A stretch of DNA of 64,000 nt from Blastococcus carthaginiensis (GCF_030731085.1 NZ_JASNFN010000009.1:1-64000); one strand, 5' to 3'. Shown: positions 1 to 12,975, numbered from the stretch's first letter. Made by a program: numbers and translations. Notes: generated from the letters alone by a model not told the origin.

Positions 1-76
1 CGGGGGGGGGGGCCGGCCCCCCCCGCCCCCCCCCGCCGGGGGGGGGGGCGGGGCCCCCGTCAGCGGGGGGCGGGCG
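1..76. other. G/C homopolymer-rich sequence after secA
   Basis: Runs of 8 to 12 G or C alternate here and end directly at the secA stop codon. No gene is visible. The G and C runs could pair as a stem downstream of secA, but the low complexity at a sequence edge also looks like a place where an assembly stopped. A very similar tract lies at 4341-4400 next to hpf. Confidence 0.6.
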
Positions 77-3118
<3,042 letters not shown>

Positions 3119-3124
3119 GACCCC

Positions 3125-3130
3125 AGCGTA
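3125..3130 (-). promoter_or_regulatory. Candidate -10 of secA (leaderless)
   Basis: TACGCT fits the actinobacterial -10 pattern TANNNT and ends 6 nt before the secA GTG. The transcription start would fall at or next to the start codon. No convincing -35 hexamer is visible. Confidence 0.5.
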
Positions 3131-3189
3131 GGCGGCCCGGCCACGACTGCGTCCGTGGCGACCTCGCCGGGCACCACGCGTCGCATCCG

Positions 3190-3195
3190 TACGCT
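3190..3195 (+). promoter_or_regulatory. Candidate -10 of the PPOX-family gene (leaderless)
   Basis: The same hexamer TACGCT is placed 6 nt before the ATG at 3202, mirroring the arrangement on the other strand in front of secA. There is no Shine-Dalgarno sequence between them. Confidence 0.5.
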
Positions 3196-3201
3196 GCAGC
3201 G

Positions 3202-3594
3202 ATGGCCCGCGATCCGTCCGACCCGGGCGCCGGACTGCTGGAGTTCCTCACCGAGCGGCACCTCGCGACGCTGACCACGCTGCGTCCCGACGGCACGCCG
3301 CACGTCGTCCCGGTCGGCGTCACCTACGACGCGGCGACGACCACCGCCCGGGTGATCACCTCCGGCACCTCCGCCAAGGCCCGGCACGTCCGCGCGGGCC
3401 AGGCGCGGGTCGCCGTCTGCCAGGTCGACGGGCGGCGCTGGGCCACCCTCGAGGGCGCGGCGGTGGTGCGCGAGGACGCCGCGTCGGTGGCCGACGCCGT
3501 CGAGCGGTACGCGCAGCGGTACCGCCGGCCCCGGGAGAATCCGGCCCGCGTGGTCATCGAGATCTCGGTGGACCGCATCCTCGGCAACGCCTGA
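3202..3594 (+). CDS. PPOX-class, probably F420-dependent, oxidoreductase
   Basis: The 130-residue protein is a small split-barrel flavin/deazaflavin-binding protein. The N-terminal segment FLTERHLATLTTLRPDGTPH followed by VVPVGVTYD is typical of the TIGR03618 family, whose characterised relatives use cofactor F420 rather than FMN. The length is normal for that family. F420 synthesis genes (fbiA, fbiB) lie 25 kb away, so the cofactor should be present. The substrate is unknown. The gene is divergent from secA and is followed after 10 nt by a GNAT gene, so the two probably form one transcript. Confidence 0.85.
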   Translation: MARDPSDPGAGLLEFLTERHLATLTTLRPDGTPHVVPVGVTYDAATTTARVITSGTSAKARHVRAGQARVAVCQVDGRRWATLEGAAVVREDAASVADAVERYAQRYRRPRENPARVVIEISVDRILGNA

Positions 3595-3604
3595 GGATGG
3601 GCCG

Positions 3605-4156
3605 GTGGATCTCTCCGCCGTCGACCTGACCACCGAGACGGTGCGCACCGAGCGGCTGGTGCTGCGTCCCTTCCGCCCGGCCGACGTCGAGGCGGTGCAC
3701 CGCGCCTCGCAGGACCCGGAGACCCAGCGCTGGATCTCGACGATCCCGGTGCCGTACATGCGCGAGGACGCCCGCCGGTTCGTCGAGGAGATGGCCATGC
3801 GCGAGCGGTCCGACGGCACGGGGCTCTCCGTCGTCGTCGAGGCCGGCGGGGAGCTGGCCGGTACCGCAGGGCTCTACCTCCGTCCCGGGCGCCTCGGCCC
3901 GGAGATCGGCTACACGGTCGCACCCTGGGCGCGCGGCAACGGCTACGCCGCGGAGACGGCGCACGCGCTCGCCGGGTGGGCGCTCGGGCTCGGCGCCTCC
4001 CGGGTGCACCTGTTCGTCGACGTGGCGAACACCGTCTCGCAGGTCGTGGCCCGGCGTGCGGGCTTCCGCGAGGAGGGCGTGGTGCGCGCCTGCCTGGACC
4101 AGCGCGACGGCAGCCGGACCGACGCGGTGCTGTTCGGCCGGCTCGCCGGCGACTGA
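3605..4156 (+). CDS. GNAT-family N-acetyltransferase (RimJ/RimL-like)
   Basis: The 183-residue protein begins LTTETVRTERLVLRPFRPAD, the usual opening of RimJ/RimL-type GNAT acetyltransferases, and has the acetyl-CoA-binding region PEIGYTVAPWARGNGYAAETA near residue 100-120. It would transfer an acetyl group from acetyl-CoA to an amine, either a protein N-terminus or a small molecule; the acceptor cannot be told from sequence. The GTG start has GAGGA about 8 nt upstream, and the gene is 10 nt behind the PPOX gene. Confidence 0.88.
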   Translation: MDLSAVDLTTETVRTERLVLRPFRPADVEAVHRASQDPETQRWISTIPVPYMREDARRFVEEMAMRERSDGTGLSVVVEAGGELAGTAGLYLRPGRLGPEIGYTVAPWARGNGYAAETAHALAGWALGLGASRVHLFVDVANTVSQVVARRAGFREEGVVRACLDQRDGSRTDAVLFGRLAGD

Positions 4157-4164
4157 GCCGGGGC

Positions 4165-4273
4165 GGCCGACGACTGGACCGGGCACGGCCGACGACTGGA
4201 CCGGGCACGGCCGGCGGCGGAGCGGGCACGGCCGGCGGCGGAGCGGGGCACGGCCGGCGGCGGAGCGGGGCAC
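4165..4273. repeat. Five 21-22-bp tandem repeats after the GNAT gene
   Basis: Units lie at 4165-4186, 4187-4208, 4209-4229, 4230-4251 and 4252-4273. The first two are identical (ggccgacgactggaccgggc plus ac). The last three share the ends but have changed centres (ggccggcggcggagcgggg type). The array lies between the 3' ends of two convergent genes and codes for nothing recognisable. Confidence 0.85.
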
Positions 4274-4291
4274 GGCCGGCGGCCGTGCCCC
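4267..4291. terminator. Perfect 11-bp hairpin between convergent genes
   Basis: GGGGCACGGCC (4267-4277) and its exact reverse complement (4281-4291) surround a 3-nt loop. It sits between the GNAT gene and hpf, which face each other, so it could stop transcription from both sides. There is no U tract, as is common in high-GC actinobacteria. Confidence 0.45.
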
Positions 4292-4452
4292 GCCCGGGCA
4301 GGGGTTCGCCGGTTGCGGCCCCGCGGCCGGCGCGGACGCCGGGGGCGGGGGCGGGCCCGGGGGGGGGGGGCGGGGGGGCCCGCCCCCCCCCCCCCCCCCG
4401 CCCGGTCAGGCGTTCGCCGGTTGCGGCACCGCGGCCGGCGCGGACGCCGGGG
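4291..4452. repeat. 54-bp direct duplication of the hpf 3' end around a homopolymer tract
   Basis: The 54 nt at 4399-4452, which cover the hpf stop codon and its last codons, occur again at 4291-4344 with three mismatches. One mismatch changes the stop (tca to gca on the + strand). Between the copies lies a run of long G and C tracts (4341-4398), including a block of 17 consecutive C. The outer copy looks like a decayed duplicate of the gene end. Confidence 0.85.
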
Positions 4453-5098
4453 CGCCGCCGTCCTGCGACACGGGCGCGAGGCGGATCAGGCCGTAGTCGT
4501 AGGCGTGCCGGCGGTAGACGACCGTCGGCTGGCCGGTGTCGGCGCACTGGAACAGGAAGAAGTCGTGGCCGACCAGCTCCATCTCGTGGAGCGCCTGGTC
4601 GACGGTCATCGGCGTCGCCGGGTGGTGCTTCTCCCGCACGATCTGCCCGGGCAGGTGCTCGTCGAGGTCGGTGACGTGCGGCCCCGACGCGAGCTCGCGG
4701 TCGAGCTCGAGCTGCTGCTCGATGGTCAGCTCGGGGTGACCGGTGTCCGGCGCGGCGCCGGTCAGGCGCACGCTGTCGGGGGTCCGCCGGCCGTGGTGCA
4801 CCCGGCGGCGGTCGGCCGCCCGGCGCAGCCGGTTGTCCAGCTTGGCGCAGGCCAGGTCGAGCGCCGCGTAGAAGTCCGGGCCCGCGGCCTCGGCGCGGAC
4901 CACCGGACCCTTGCCGCGCAGCGTGATCTCCACGCGCTGGCAGCTGGCCGACTGGCGGGGGTTCTTCTCGTGGAAGAGCTCGACGTCGATGCGGGACAGC
5001 TTGGCGTCGAACCGCTCCAGCTGGCCGACCTTGTCCTCGACGTGTTGGCGGTAGTGCTCAGGGACCTCGACGTTGCGACCACGGACCACGATCTCCAT
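4406..5098 (-). CDS. hpf: Ribosome hibernation promoting factor, long form
   Basis: Long HPF proteins bind the 30S decoding region and dimerise ribosomes into inactive 100S particles during starvation. The 230-residue length and two domains fit: an N-terminal S30AE/YfiA domain (MEIVVRGRNVEVPEHYRQHV onward, about 1-105) and a C-terminal dimerisation domain with MTVDQALHEMELVGHDFFLF near 162-181. The ATG is preceded by GGGAGG. A TAGCGT hexamer at 5136-5141 could be its -10, giving a leader of about 30 nt. The last residues (ASAPAAVPQPANA) are low complexity and their DNA is duplicated just downstream. Confidence 0.95.
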   Translation of the reverse strand: MEIVVRGRNVEVPEHYRQHVEDKVGQLERFDAKLSRIDVELFHEKNPRQSASCQRVEITLRGKGPVVRAEAAGPDFYAALDLACAKLDNRLRRAADRRRVHHGRRTPDSVRLTGAAPDTGHPELTIEQQLELDRELASGPHVTDLDEHLPGQIVREKHHPATPMTVDQALHEMELVGHDFFLFQCADTGQPTVVYRRHAYDYGLIRLAPVSQDGGAPASAPAAVPQPANA

Positions 5099-5138
5099 GG
5101 GACCTCCCGGTTGGGGACGGGCGTTGGTCGCTTCGACG

Positions 5139-5924
5139 CTAGTCCCTCCCCCGGGACCGCGACAGTCGATCGAGGTCGTGGTGGAGGACGGTCCCGGGCC
5201 GGTACCCGGCGCTCGCGGGAGTGGCCTGCGGTGGGCCGGCCGGTGTCCGCGGGGTGGCCGCGACGACGGCCGCGACCACCGGGCCGGCCGCCCCGGGGGC
5301 GCCTCCCAGCACCCGCGCCGCCTCGGTCAGCGTGGCCCCGGTGGTGACGACGTCGTCGACGAGGACGACCAGGTCACCGGCCGGTCGGTGCGGGCCGGTG
5401 ACCTCGAAGGTGCCGGCCAGGTTGGCCCGCCGCTCTGCGGCCGACAGCCCCGACGAGTCCCGGACGCGGCCGCGCCGGCGCAGCACCCGGCCCTCGTCGG
5501 CCACCACCCCGGCCGCCCGCAGCTCGGCCACGGCCTGACGGGTCAGCTCCCGCACGTGGTCCCTGCCCCGGGACCGGAGGGCGGCGCGGGATGCGGGGAC
5601 CGGCACCAGCAGCAGCGGCGGATCCCCGTCGACGCCCAGCCGGACGGCGGCGACGGCGAGGGCCAGCGCGGTGCCCAGCGGCGCGGCGAGCTCCGCCCGC
5701 CCCTGTTCCTTGAAGGCGTTGACCACCGGCCGCACCGGGCCGGCGTAGGCAGCGGCGGCGACCGTCGGGGGGAACCCCGCCGGGAACCGCCGGGGCGACG
5801 CCAGGTGGGGTGCGGCGAGCAGCCGGGCGCAGCGGGCGCAGAGCACCGCCCCCGGCAGCCCGCACCCGGCGCAGCAGCGGGGCAGCACGAGGTCGGCCAG
5901 CGCCGACAGCACCCCGGGGCCCAC
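5139..5924 (-). CDS. comF: ComF-family phosphoribosyltransferase-like protein
   Basis: The 261-residue protein has an N-terminal cysteine-rich zinc-ribbon region (CCAGCGLPGAVLCARC, about 17-32) and a C-terminal type I PRTase signature, VVLVDDVVTTGATLTEAARVL. In naturally competent bacteria ComF helps handle incoming single-stranded DNA. No other competence gene is present here, so the role in this organism is open. It is the standard neighbour between lpqB and hpf in actinobacteria. The GTG start is consistent with the normal family length. Confidence 0.9.
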   Translation of the reverse strand: MGPGVLSALADLVLPRCCAGCGLPGAVLCARCARLLAAPHLASPRRFPAGFPPTVAAAAYAGPVRPVVNAFKEQGRAELAAPLGTALALAVAAVRLGVDGDPPLLLVPVPASRAALRSRGRDHVRELTRQAVAELRAAGVVADEGRVLRRRGRVRDSSGLSAAERRANLAGTFEVTGPHRPAGDLVVLVDDVVTTGATLTEAARVLGGAPGAAGPVVAAVVAATPRTPAGPPQATPASAGYRPGTVLHHDLDRLSRSRGRD

Positions 5925-5991
5925 CGCCCCAGCCTGCCCGCCGGGTCGGCCTCCGGGAGGCCTCCGCCGGCGGTTGTGGACGACGCCCGGT

Positions 5992-7719
5992 TCAGGACGG
6001 GTAGAACGGCGCCGTCCCGGGCAGCGGCTCGGCGCCGCGGACGAGGGTCACCCACCGGCCGCCGGCGAGCTGCCAGATCGTGGCACCCGCGCTCACCAGC
6101 GCCTGCCGCGACGGTGCAACCGCGAGCGCCGTCGGCTGGCTGGGCAGCCCGGAGGTGGACACCGGGGCCAGCCCCCAGCCGTCGACCCCGACCGTGTACG
6201 GGACGATGCGGTCCTCGCCCGCGTCGCCCGCGAGCACCATCAGGCTGCCGCTGTCCCGCCAGCCGACGTCGATGACCCCGGCCAGGGTGGGCGCCACGTC
6301 GCGCAGATCGCGCAGCACCACCGCGCCGTCGTCCGCGGAGCGGACCACGGTGCCGACGTGCACCCGGCGGCCCTGGGCGCCGTCGATCACGACGGCGGCG
6401 CGCACGCCGTCGGGCGAGAGCTGCAGCACCTCGGCACGCCCAAGACCCGGAAGGGTCGGGGCGGCGACCGGCTGCGGCGGCCCCCCGGCGGGCACCCGGA
6501 CGAGCTCGGTGCCGTCGCGCACCACCCACGCCTCCGTGCGGGTCGCGGCGACGGTGGGTGCGCTGATCGAGGCCCCGCTGAGCACGGGGGCCAGCTCCCC
6601 GCCGTAGGGGCCGGCGAGCAGCGTGGCGCCCGCCTCGTCGGTGCGGACGCCGGTGAGGAAGGAGAGCTGCCCGCCGGCCGCCGCGACGGCGGCGCTGTCC
6701 AGCCCGTAGCGCCCCTCGCCCGCCGGGCCGGGGACCGGATCGCCCTGCGGGACCGTCTCCACGGCCCCGGAGTCGATGTAGTGGCCGACCCCGTCGACCG
6801 GGACCGCGTCGGGGTCGAAGGAGGCCCAGTCCTCGATGGTCTGCTGCCGCGGCACGCCGTCGGGGGTGATCGGCTCCCCGTCGAGCAGGACGACGACGTT
6901 GACGATCCGCGGCCGGACCAGCTGCTGCAAGCTCCACACCAGCTGGGCGCAGATCTCGGCGAGCAGCGGGGCGGGCTCGGCCGGCAGGCCGCTGAGCTCC
7001 ACGGTGGCGGTCTGCCCCTCGACGGTGACGGTGGAGCTCAGCTCCACGCCGCTCAGCGGATTCAGGACGCCGGCGGCCAGCGCCGCCGACGGCCCGGTGA
7101 TCAGCCGCTCCACCACCGCGGTGGGCTGGGACTCCCCGCGGATGAGGTAGCGCGGGTCGGGGACCACGCGCGACAGGGTCGGGTCGAGGAAGTAGGCGTC
7201 CACCGGGTCGTAGAGCCGCCGGAAGTCCGGCTCGAGCATGATCAGCCCGTCGGGCGGGTTGGTGATCCGCCACTCGCCGTCGACCTGCTCCAGGGTGAAG
7301 TCACGGGTGAAGACGCCGCGCTCGGCCACGGTGAACACCCCGCGGGGGTCGACCGTCCCGAGGAGGTTCGCGGTCACGGTGACCGCGCCCTCGTCCGTCG
7401 TCACCACGGCGTAGTCGGTACCGATGACGCTGATCCCGCTGTCGTCCTGCCAGTTCTCGGCCGGTCCGGGCGCGAGGTACTGCCGGGCCACCGGGTGACG
7501 GCGGACGGTGCTGGCCGCGGCGTCGATGAACTGGCGCACGATCTCCTCGGCGCTGGCCCCCGGCACCGGGGCGACCGGCTCGATGCCGACGGCTTCCGGC
7601 ACCCCGGCCGGCGCCTGGGTGATCAGCACCGTCGCCGAGTCGGTGGGCACGGTGGAGCAGGAGACCAGGGTCAGCACCGCCGTGAGCAGCGCCAGGGCGA
7701 CCGACGCGCGCCGGCTCAC
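5992..7719 (-). CDS. lpqB: Lipoprotein LpqB, MtrB-interacting
   Basis: LpqB is an extracytoplasmic lipoprotein that binds the sensor domain of MtrB and modulates MtrAB signalling. The 575-residue product starts with a lipoprotein signal peptide whose lipobox LVSC gives Cys21 as the lipidated residue. A GerMN-like region follows (about 40-300), then a beta-propeller-like C-terminal half. The GTG start overlaps the mtrB stop in a GTGA, so the two are translationally coupled; an upstream in-frame start would lie inside mtrB and is rejected. Confidence 0.95.
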   Translation of the reverse strand: MSRRASVALALLTAVLTLVSCSTVPTDSATVLITQAPAGVPEAVGIEPVAPVPGASAEEIVRQFIDAAASTVRRHPVARQYLAPGPAENWQDDSGISVIGTDYAVVTTDEGAVTVTANLLGTVDPRGVFTVAERGVFTRDFTLEQVDGEWRITNPPDGLIMLEPDFRRLYDPVDAYFLDPTLSRVVPDPRYLIRGESQPTAVVERLITGPSAALAAGVLNPLSGVELSSTVTVEGQTATVELSGLPAEPAPLLAEICAQLVWSLQQLVRPRIVNVVVLLDGEPITPDGVPRQQTIEDWASFDPDAVPVDGVGHYIDSGAVETVPQGDPVPGPAGEGRYGLDSAAVAAAGGQLSFLTGVRTDEAGATLLAGPYGGELAPVLSGASISAPTVAATRTEAWVVRDGTELVRVPAGGPPQPVAAPTLPGLGRAEVLQLSPDGVRAAVVIDGAQGRRVHVGTVVRSADDGAVVLRDLRDVAPTLAGVIDVGWRDSGSLMVLAGDAGEDRIVPYTVGVDGWGLAPVSTSGLPSQPTALAVAPSRQALVSAGATIWQLAGGRWVTLVRGAEPLPGTAPFYPS

Positions 7720-9443
7720 CGCAGCACCCCCGGTCGGCGGAGCTTCACCGGTCGCAGCGGCAGCGGCGAGCTGGTCAGGTCGGTGCCGGCCACCAGCGGC
7801 AGCGTGAGCCGGAACTGCGCACCCGCACCCGGCTGGCCCCACACCTGCAACCAGCCGCCGTGCAGGCGGGCGTCCTCGAGGCTGATGGACAGGCCCAGCC
7901 CGCTGCCGCCGACGGTGCGCACCCGGGAGGGGTCGGCCCGCCAGAACCGGTCGAACACGTGCTGCGCCTCCCCCGGGCTCAGGCCCACGCCGTGGTCGCG
8001 CACGGTGACCGCGGCCGCCGACCGGTTGGCCGCCAACGTGATCTCCACCGGGCGGCCGGACCCGTGCTCGATCGCGTTGCCGACCAGGTTGCGCAGGATC
8101 CGCTCCACCCGGCGGACGTCGACCTCGGCGAGGACGCTCTCGTCCGGCCGGGTGACCACGAGCTCGCAGGCGTGCCGCTCGGCCAGCGCGCTCATCCCGT
8201 CGACGACCCGGCCGACCAGCGCCCCCATGTCGGCGGGGGCGGAGTCGAGCACGGCCGCGCCGGCGTCGTACCGGCTGATCTCGAGCAGGTCGGTGAGGAG
8301 CGCCTCGAAGCGGTCGAGCTCGGCGCGCAGGAGCTCGGCGGAGCGGGCCACGTGCGCTGGGAAGTCCTCCCGCGCCTCGTGCAGCACCTCGGCGGCCATC
8401 TGCACGGTGGTCAGCGGGGTGCGCAGTTCGTGCGACACGTCGGAGGTGAAGCGCTGCTGCAGCTGGGACAGCCCCTCCAGCTGGGTGATCTGCCGCTGCA
8501 GGCTGTCGGCCATCGCGTTGAAGCTCGTCGCCAGCCGCGCCAGGTCGTCCTCGCCCCGCACCGCCATCCGCTCCTCGAGCTGGCCCTCGGCGAGCCGCTG
8601 CGCGGTGCCGGCCGCCTGCCGCACCGGGTCCACCACCAGCCGGGTGACCAGGACGCCGATGCCGACCACGAGCAGGGTGAGCGCGACGCCGCTGATGAGC
8701 ACGGTGGTGCGGATCAGGCCGAGGCTCTCCTGCTCCTGCTGGAGCGGGAAGACGTAGTAGAGCTCGATCCGGTCGGGCCCCTGCGCGTCCCCCGTCACGG
8801 GTGCGCCCACCACCAGGCTGGGCCGGGGGTCACCCGCGTCGCCGGGGACCATGTCGTACTTCGAGGCCTGGTTGCCGGCGTCCACCGCGGCCCGCAGCTC
8901 CTGGGGCAGCGCGGCGGTGAGCGGCCGGCGGTTGGTGGCGGGGATCTCGGCGCCGCCGGAGGGCCGGTAGACCATGACGACGTCGAAGTCACCGGCCGCA
9001 CCGCCGCGGTCCAGCAGCTGGTTCACCGTGCGGGCGAGGGTGGCCCGGACGCTGGCGGCGTCGCCGGTCGCGATGCCGGCCACCTCGCTCTGGGCGTACA
9101 CGACGCCGGCCTGCACCTGGTCGATCGCGGCCTGCCGCTTCACGTCGAGCAGCTGGTCCTTGATCTGGCTGAACAGCACCAGGCTCACGATCACGACCAC
9201 GGTGCCGGCGAGCAGCATGGTGATGGCGCCGATGCGCACCTGCAGCGACGAGCGCCAGGTCCGGGCCGCCCGGGCGCCGAGCTCGCGGAGGGTCCGCCTC
9301 GTGCGGCGGTGCGCCCGCCCGGCCCGGCGGCGCAGCCCGCGCCCCAGCCGAGTCAGCTCCTCGCGGGTGCCCGGCCGGCCTCCGCCCCCCGGCGGGAAGC
9401 GGTCCGCACCCGTGCCCGTCTCGGGGGTCCGGGTGGCTGTCAC
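7716..9443 (-). CDS. mtrB: Sensor histidine kinase MtrB
   Basis: MtrB phosphorylates MtrA in response to envelope and division state. The 575-residue protein has a first membrane segment near LQVRIGAITMLLAGTVVVIV, an extracytoplasmic sensor loop, a second membrane segment (TTVLISGVALTLLVVGIGVL), a HAMP domain, the phosphorylated-His box SDVSHELRTPLTTV, and the ATPase boxes NLVGNAIEHG and GGSGLGLSI. I chose the GTG at 9443 because GGAG precedes it at good spacing; another GTG at 9486-9488 would add 15 residues but has no ribosome-binding site. It lies between mtrA and lpqB. Confidence 0.96.
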   Translation of the reverse strand: MTATRTPETGTGADRFPPGGGGRPGTREELTRLGRGLRRRAGRAHRRTRRTLRELGARAARTWRSSLQVRIGAITMLLAGTVVVIVSLVLFSQIKDQLLDVKRQAAIDQVQAGVVYAQSEVAGIATGDAASVRATLARTVNQLLDRGGAAGDFDVVMVYRPSGGAEIPATNRRPLTAALPQELRAAVDAGNQASKYDMVPGDAGDPRPSLVVGAPVTGDAQGPDRIELYYVFPLQQEQESLGLIRTTVLISGVALTLLVVGIGVLVTRLVVDPVRQAAGTAQRLAEGQLEERMAVRGEDDLARLATSFNAMADSLQRQITQLEGLSQLQQRFTSDVSHELRTPLTTVQMAAEVLHEAREDFPAHVARSAELLRAELDRFEALLTDLLEISRYDAGAAVLDSAPADMGALVGRVVDGMSALAERHACELVVTRPDESVLAEVDVRRVERILRNLVGNAIEHGSGRPVEITLAANRSAAAVTVRDHGVGLSPGEAQHVFDRFWRADPSRVRTVGGSGLGLSISLEDARLHGGWLQVWGQPGAGAQFRLTLPLVAGTDLTSSPLPLRPVKLRRPGVLR

Positions 9444-9513
9444 CGCTCCAGTGTCACCCGGTCGGCGCCGGGAGCGGGGAGCCCGCACACGGTGATGCTC
9501 GACTCGCTGACCG

Positions 9514-10230
<717 letters not shown>

Positions 10231-10316
10231 TCTGCGCTGTTCAGGGCGCCGACGGGGCCGCACCCCACTCGCGCGGGTGGCTGCCGGGGCGGGTGGGACG
10301 ACCGGATCCGCCCGTA

Positions 10317-10376
10317 GGCATAGGAAGCTTTACCTGCGTATCGGGGCCCGAAGACGCAGGTAAAGCTTCCTATGCC
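10317..10376. repeat. Perfect 23-bp inverted repeat (HindIII-centred arms)
   Basis: The arm at 10317-10339 (ggcataggaagctttacctg then cgt) is repeated exactly in reverse complement at 10354-10376, around a 14-nt loop that is itself nearly palindromic (TCGGGGCCCGA). The arms are only about half G+C, in a region above 70%. It lies between the 3' end of ahcY and the start of mtrA, both on the minus strand, so it could be an extra terminator for ahcY, an operator for mtrA, or a dispersed palindromic element. Confidence 0.9.
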
Positions 10377-10397
10377 CCCCTGGTGAGGTGAGGGAAA

Positions 10398-10452
10398 GGC
10401 CCCGCTGCAGGGACCCGCGCCGAGCCTGCGAGGCGTGGGGCAGCGGGGTCCT
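10398..10452 (-). terminator. Terminator-like hairpin after ahcY, repeat family copy A
   Basis: Starting 2 nt after the ahcY stop, the minus strand reads AGGACCCCGCTGC, a loop region, then GCAGCGGGGCC. The 9-bp core stem is 10400-10408 with 10440-10448. The loop holds the conserved string CTCGCAGGCTCG. A second copy with the same stem and loop string lies at 25124-25179, also just after a stop codon. Confidence 0.7.
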
Positions 10453-10453
10453 C

Positions 10454-11938
<1,485 letters not shown>

Positions 11939-12040
11939 GTCGCTCCAGTGTCCGCGCCCGACCGTGGACCGGCGGGCGCTGAGGGGTCGCTGAGGATGAG
12001 CGAGCATGCCGAGGCTTCGGCGGGGCTCGTACCGCCGTCC

Positions 12041-12046
12041 AGGATA
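12041..12046 (-). promoter_or_regulatory. Candidate -10 of ahcY
   Basis: TATCCT on the minus strand would start transcription near 12034, giving a leader of about 95 nt. The leader contains a small hairpin (GCCGA-AGCC-TCGGC). I could not fit a known SAH or SAM riboswitch to it. Confidence 0.35.
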
Positions 12047-12081
12047 GGGCGGGGCCCGGTCGGCGGCGGCCGGCCGCCGGG

Positions 12082-12975
12082 TCAGGACTCGCAGCCGACG
12101 CCGTCCCCGTCGCCGTCGAACCGCTCCGAGAACCCCGGCTCGCCGCGGTGGATGGGTGCGGCGCCGGCCGCGCGGACCGCGGCGCAGTCCGCATAGGACG
12201 CCGGCGCGGCGGCCCCGTCCGGTGCGGACCCGACGGCGGGCAGCGAGGCACCGGCCGGCAGGGGCTCGTCGGGGCACCGCGCCAGCACGCCGGCCATGGC
12301 ATCCCGCTCGGCCTGCGTGACCCAGAGCCCGTAGCCGGCCTTCACGGCGACCTGCCGGGCCACGTAGGCGCACCGGTAGCCGTTCGCCGGCGGCAGCCAG
12401 GTGGCGGCGTCGCCGTCGCCCTTCTGCATGTTGAGCGGCCCGTCGACGGCGAGCAGGTTGAGCGGGTCGTTGGCGAACCGGACCCGGCGCTCCCCGTCCC
12501 AGGCCTGCGCGCCCTTCTGCCAGGCGTCCGACAGCGCGACCACGTGGTCGACCTGCACGTCGTCGCTGGTGTCCTGGCCGCGCCGGAAGGCGATCGTGCT
12601 GCCCGAGTACGGGTCGGCGAGGGTGCCGGTGCGGACGACGCAGTCCCGCGTGCCCGGCTCGAACGTCTCCCCCGTCAGGTCGCGGGCCAGGACGTCGTTG
12701 CGCGTGTCGCAGCCGTTGCGGTCGGTGTCGACCCAGCCGTCGCCGAACTCGTCGCGGTCGTAGCCGGTCCTCGGCGCGCGACCTTTGACCTCGAGCGCGT
12801 CCAGCGCCGCCAGTGCGGAGCCGGCGACCGGCGCGGGGCCCTCCGACGTCGCCCCGGTACGGTCGCCGCTCTCGGCGACGTCCACCGCCTCGCAGGCCGG
12901 CAGCGCCGCCAGCAGACCCAGGCCCACGAGGGCGGCGGCCAGCCGGCGCGGCCGGAACCCGGGTCGGACGTGCAC
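12082..12975 (-). CDS. Secreted HNH nuclease-like lipoprotein with Excalibur domain
   Basis: The 297-residue protein has a lipoprotein signal peptide (lipobox LPAC, Cys28), a middle domain of the DUF1524/GmrSD-C HNH type with the motif VDHVVALSDAWQKGAQ and an Asn-rich NDPLNLLAVDGPLNMQKGD, and a C-terminal Excalibur calcium-binding motif ending FDGDGDGVGCES. It is predicted to act outside the membrane, on extracellular DNA or in the wall. GTG start, with GGGGGAG 5 nt upstream. It stands alone between ahcY and glfT2. Function in vivo is unknown; the domain calls are firm. Confidence 0.88.
   Translation of the reverse strand: MHVRPGFRPRRLAAALVGLGLLAALPACEAVDVAESGDRTGATSEGPAPVAGSALAALDALEVKGRAPRTGYDRDEFGDGWVDTDRNGCDTRNDVLARDLTGETFEPGTRDCVVRTGTLADPYSGSTIAFRRGQDTSDDVQVDHVVALSDAWQKGAQAWDGERRVRFANDPLNLLAVDGPLNMQKGDGDAATWLPPANGYRCAYVARQVAVKAGYGLWVTQAERDAMAGVLARCPDEPLPAGASLPAVGSAPDGAAAPASYADCAAVRAAGAAPIHRGEPGFSERFDGDGDGVGCES

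Noticed and set aside
5974..8757. A 927-codon open frame opposite lpqB and mtrB
   Set aside because: It is the third-position mirror of two firmly identified genes and has no recognisable motif or ribosome-binding site.
11939..12007. An ahcY start 23 codons upstream
   Set aside because: The ATG is in frame, but it has no ribosome-binding site and the added residues do not resemble the family; GGAG stands before the chosen ATG.
11939..12070. SAH or SAM riboswitch in the ahcY leader
   Set aside because: A leader of suitable length and a small hairpin exist, but the conserved core of known SAH or SAM classes could not be fitted. A covariance-model search would decide.
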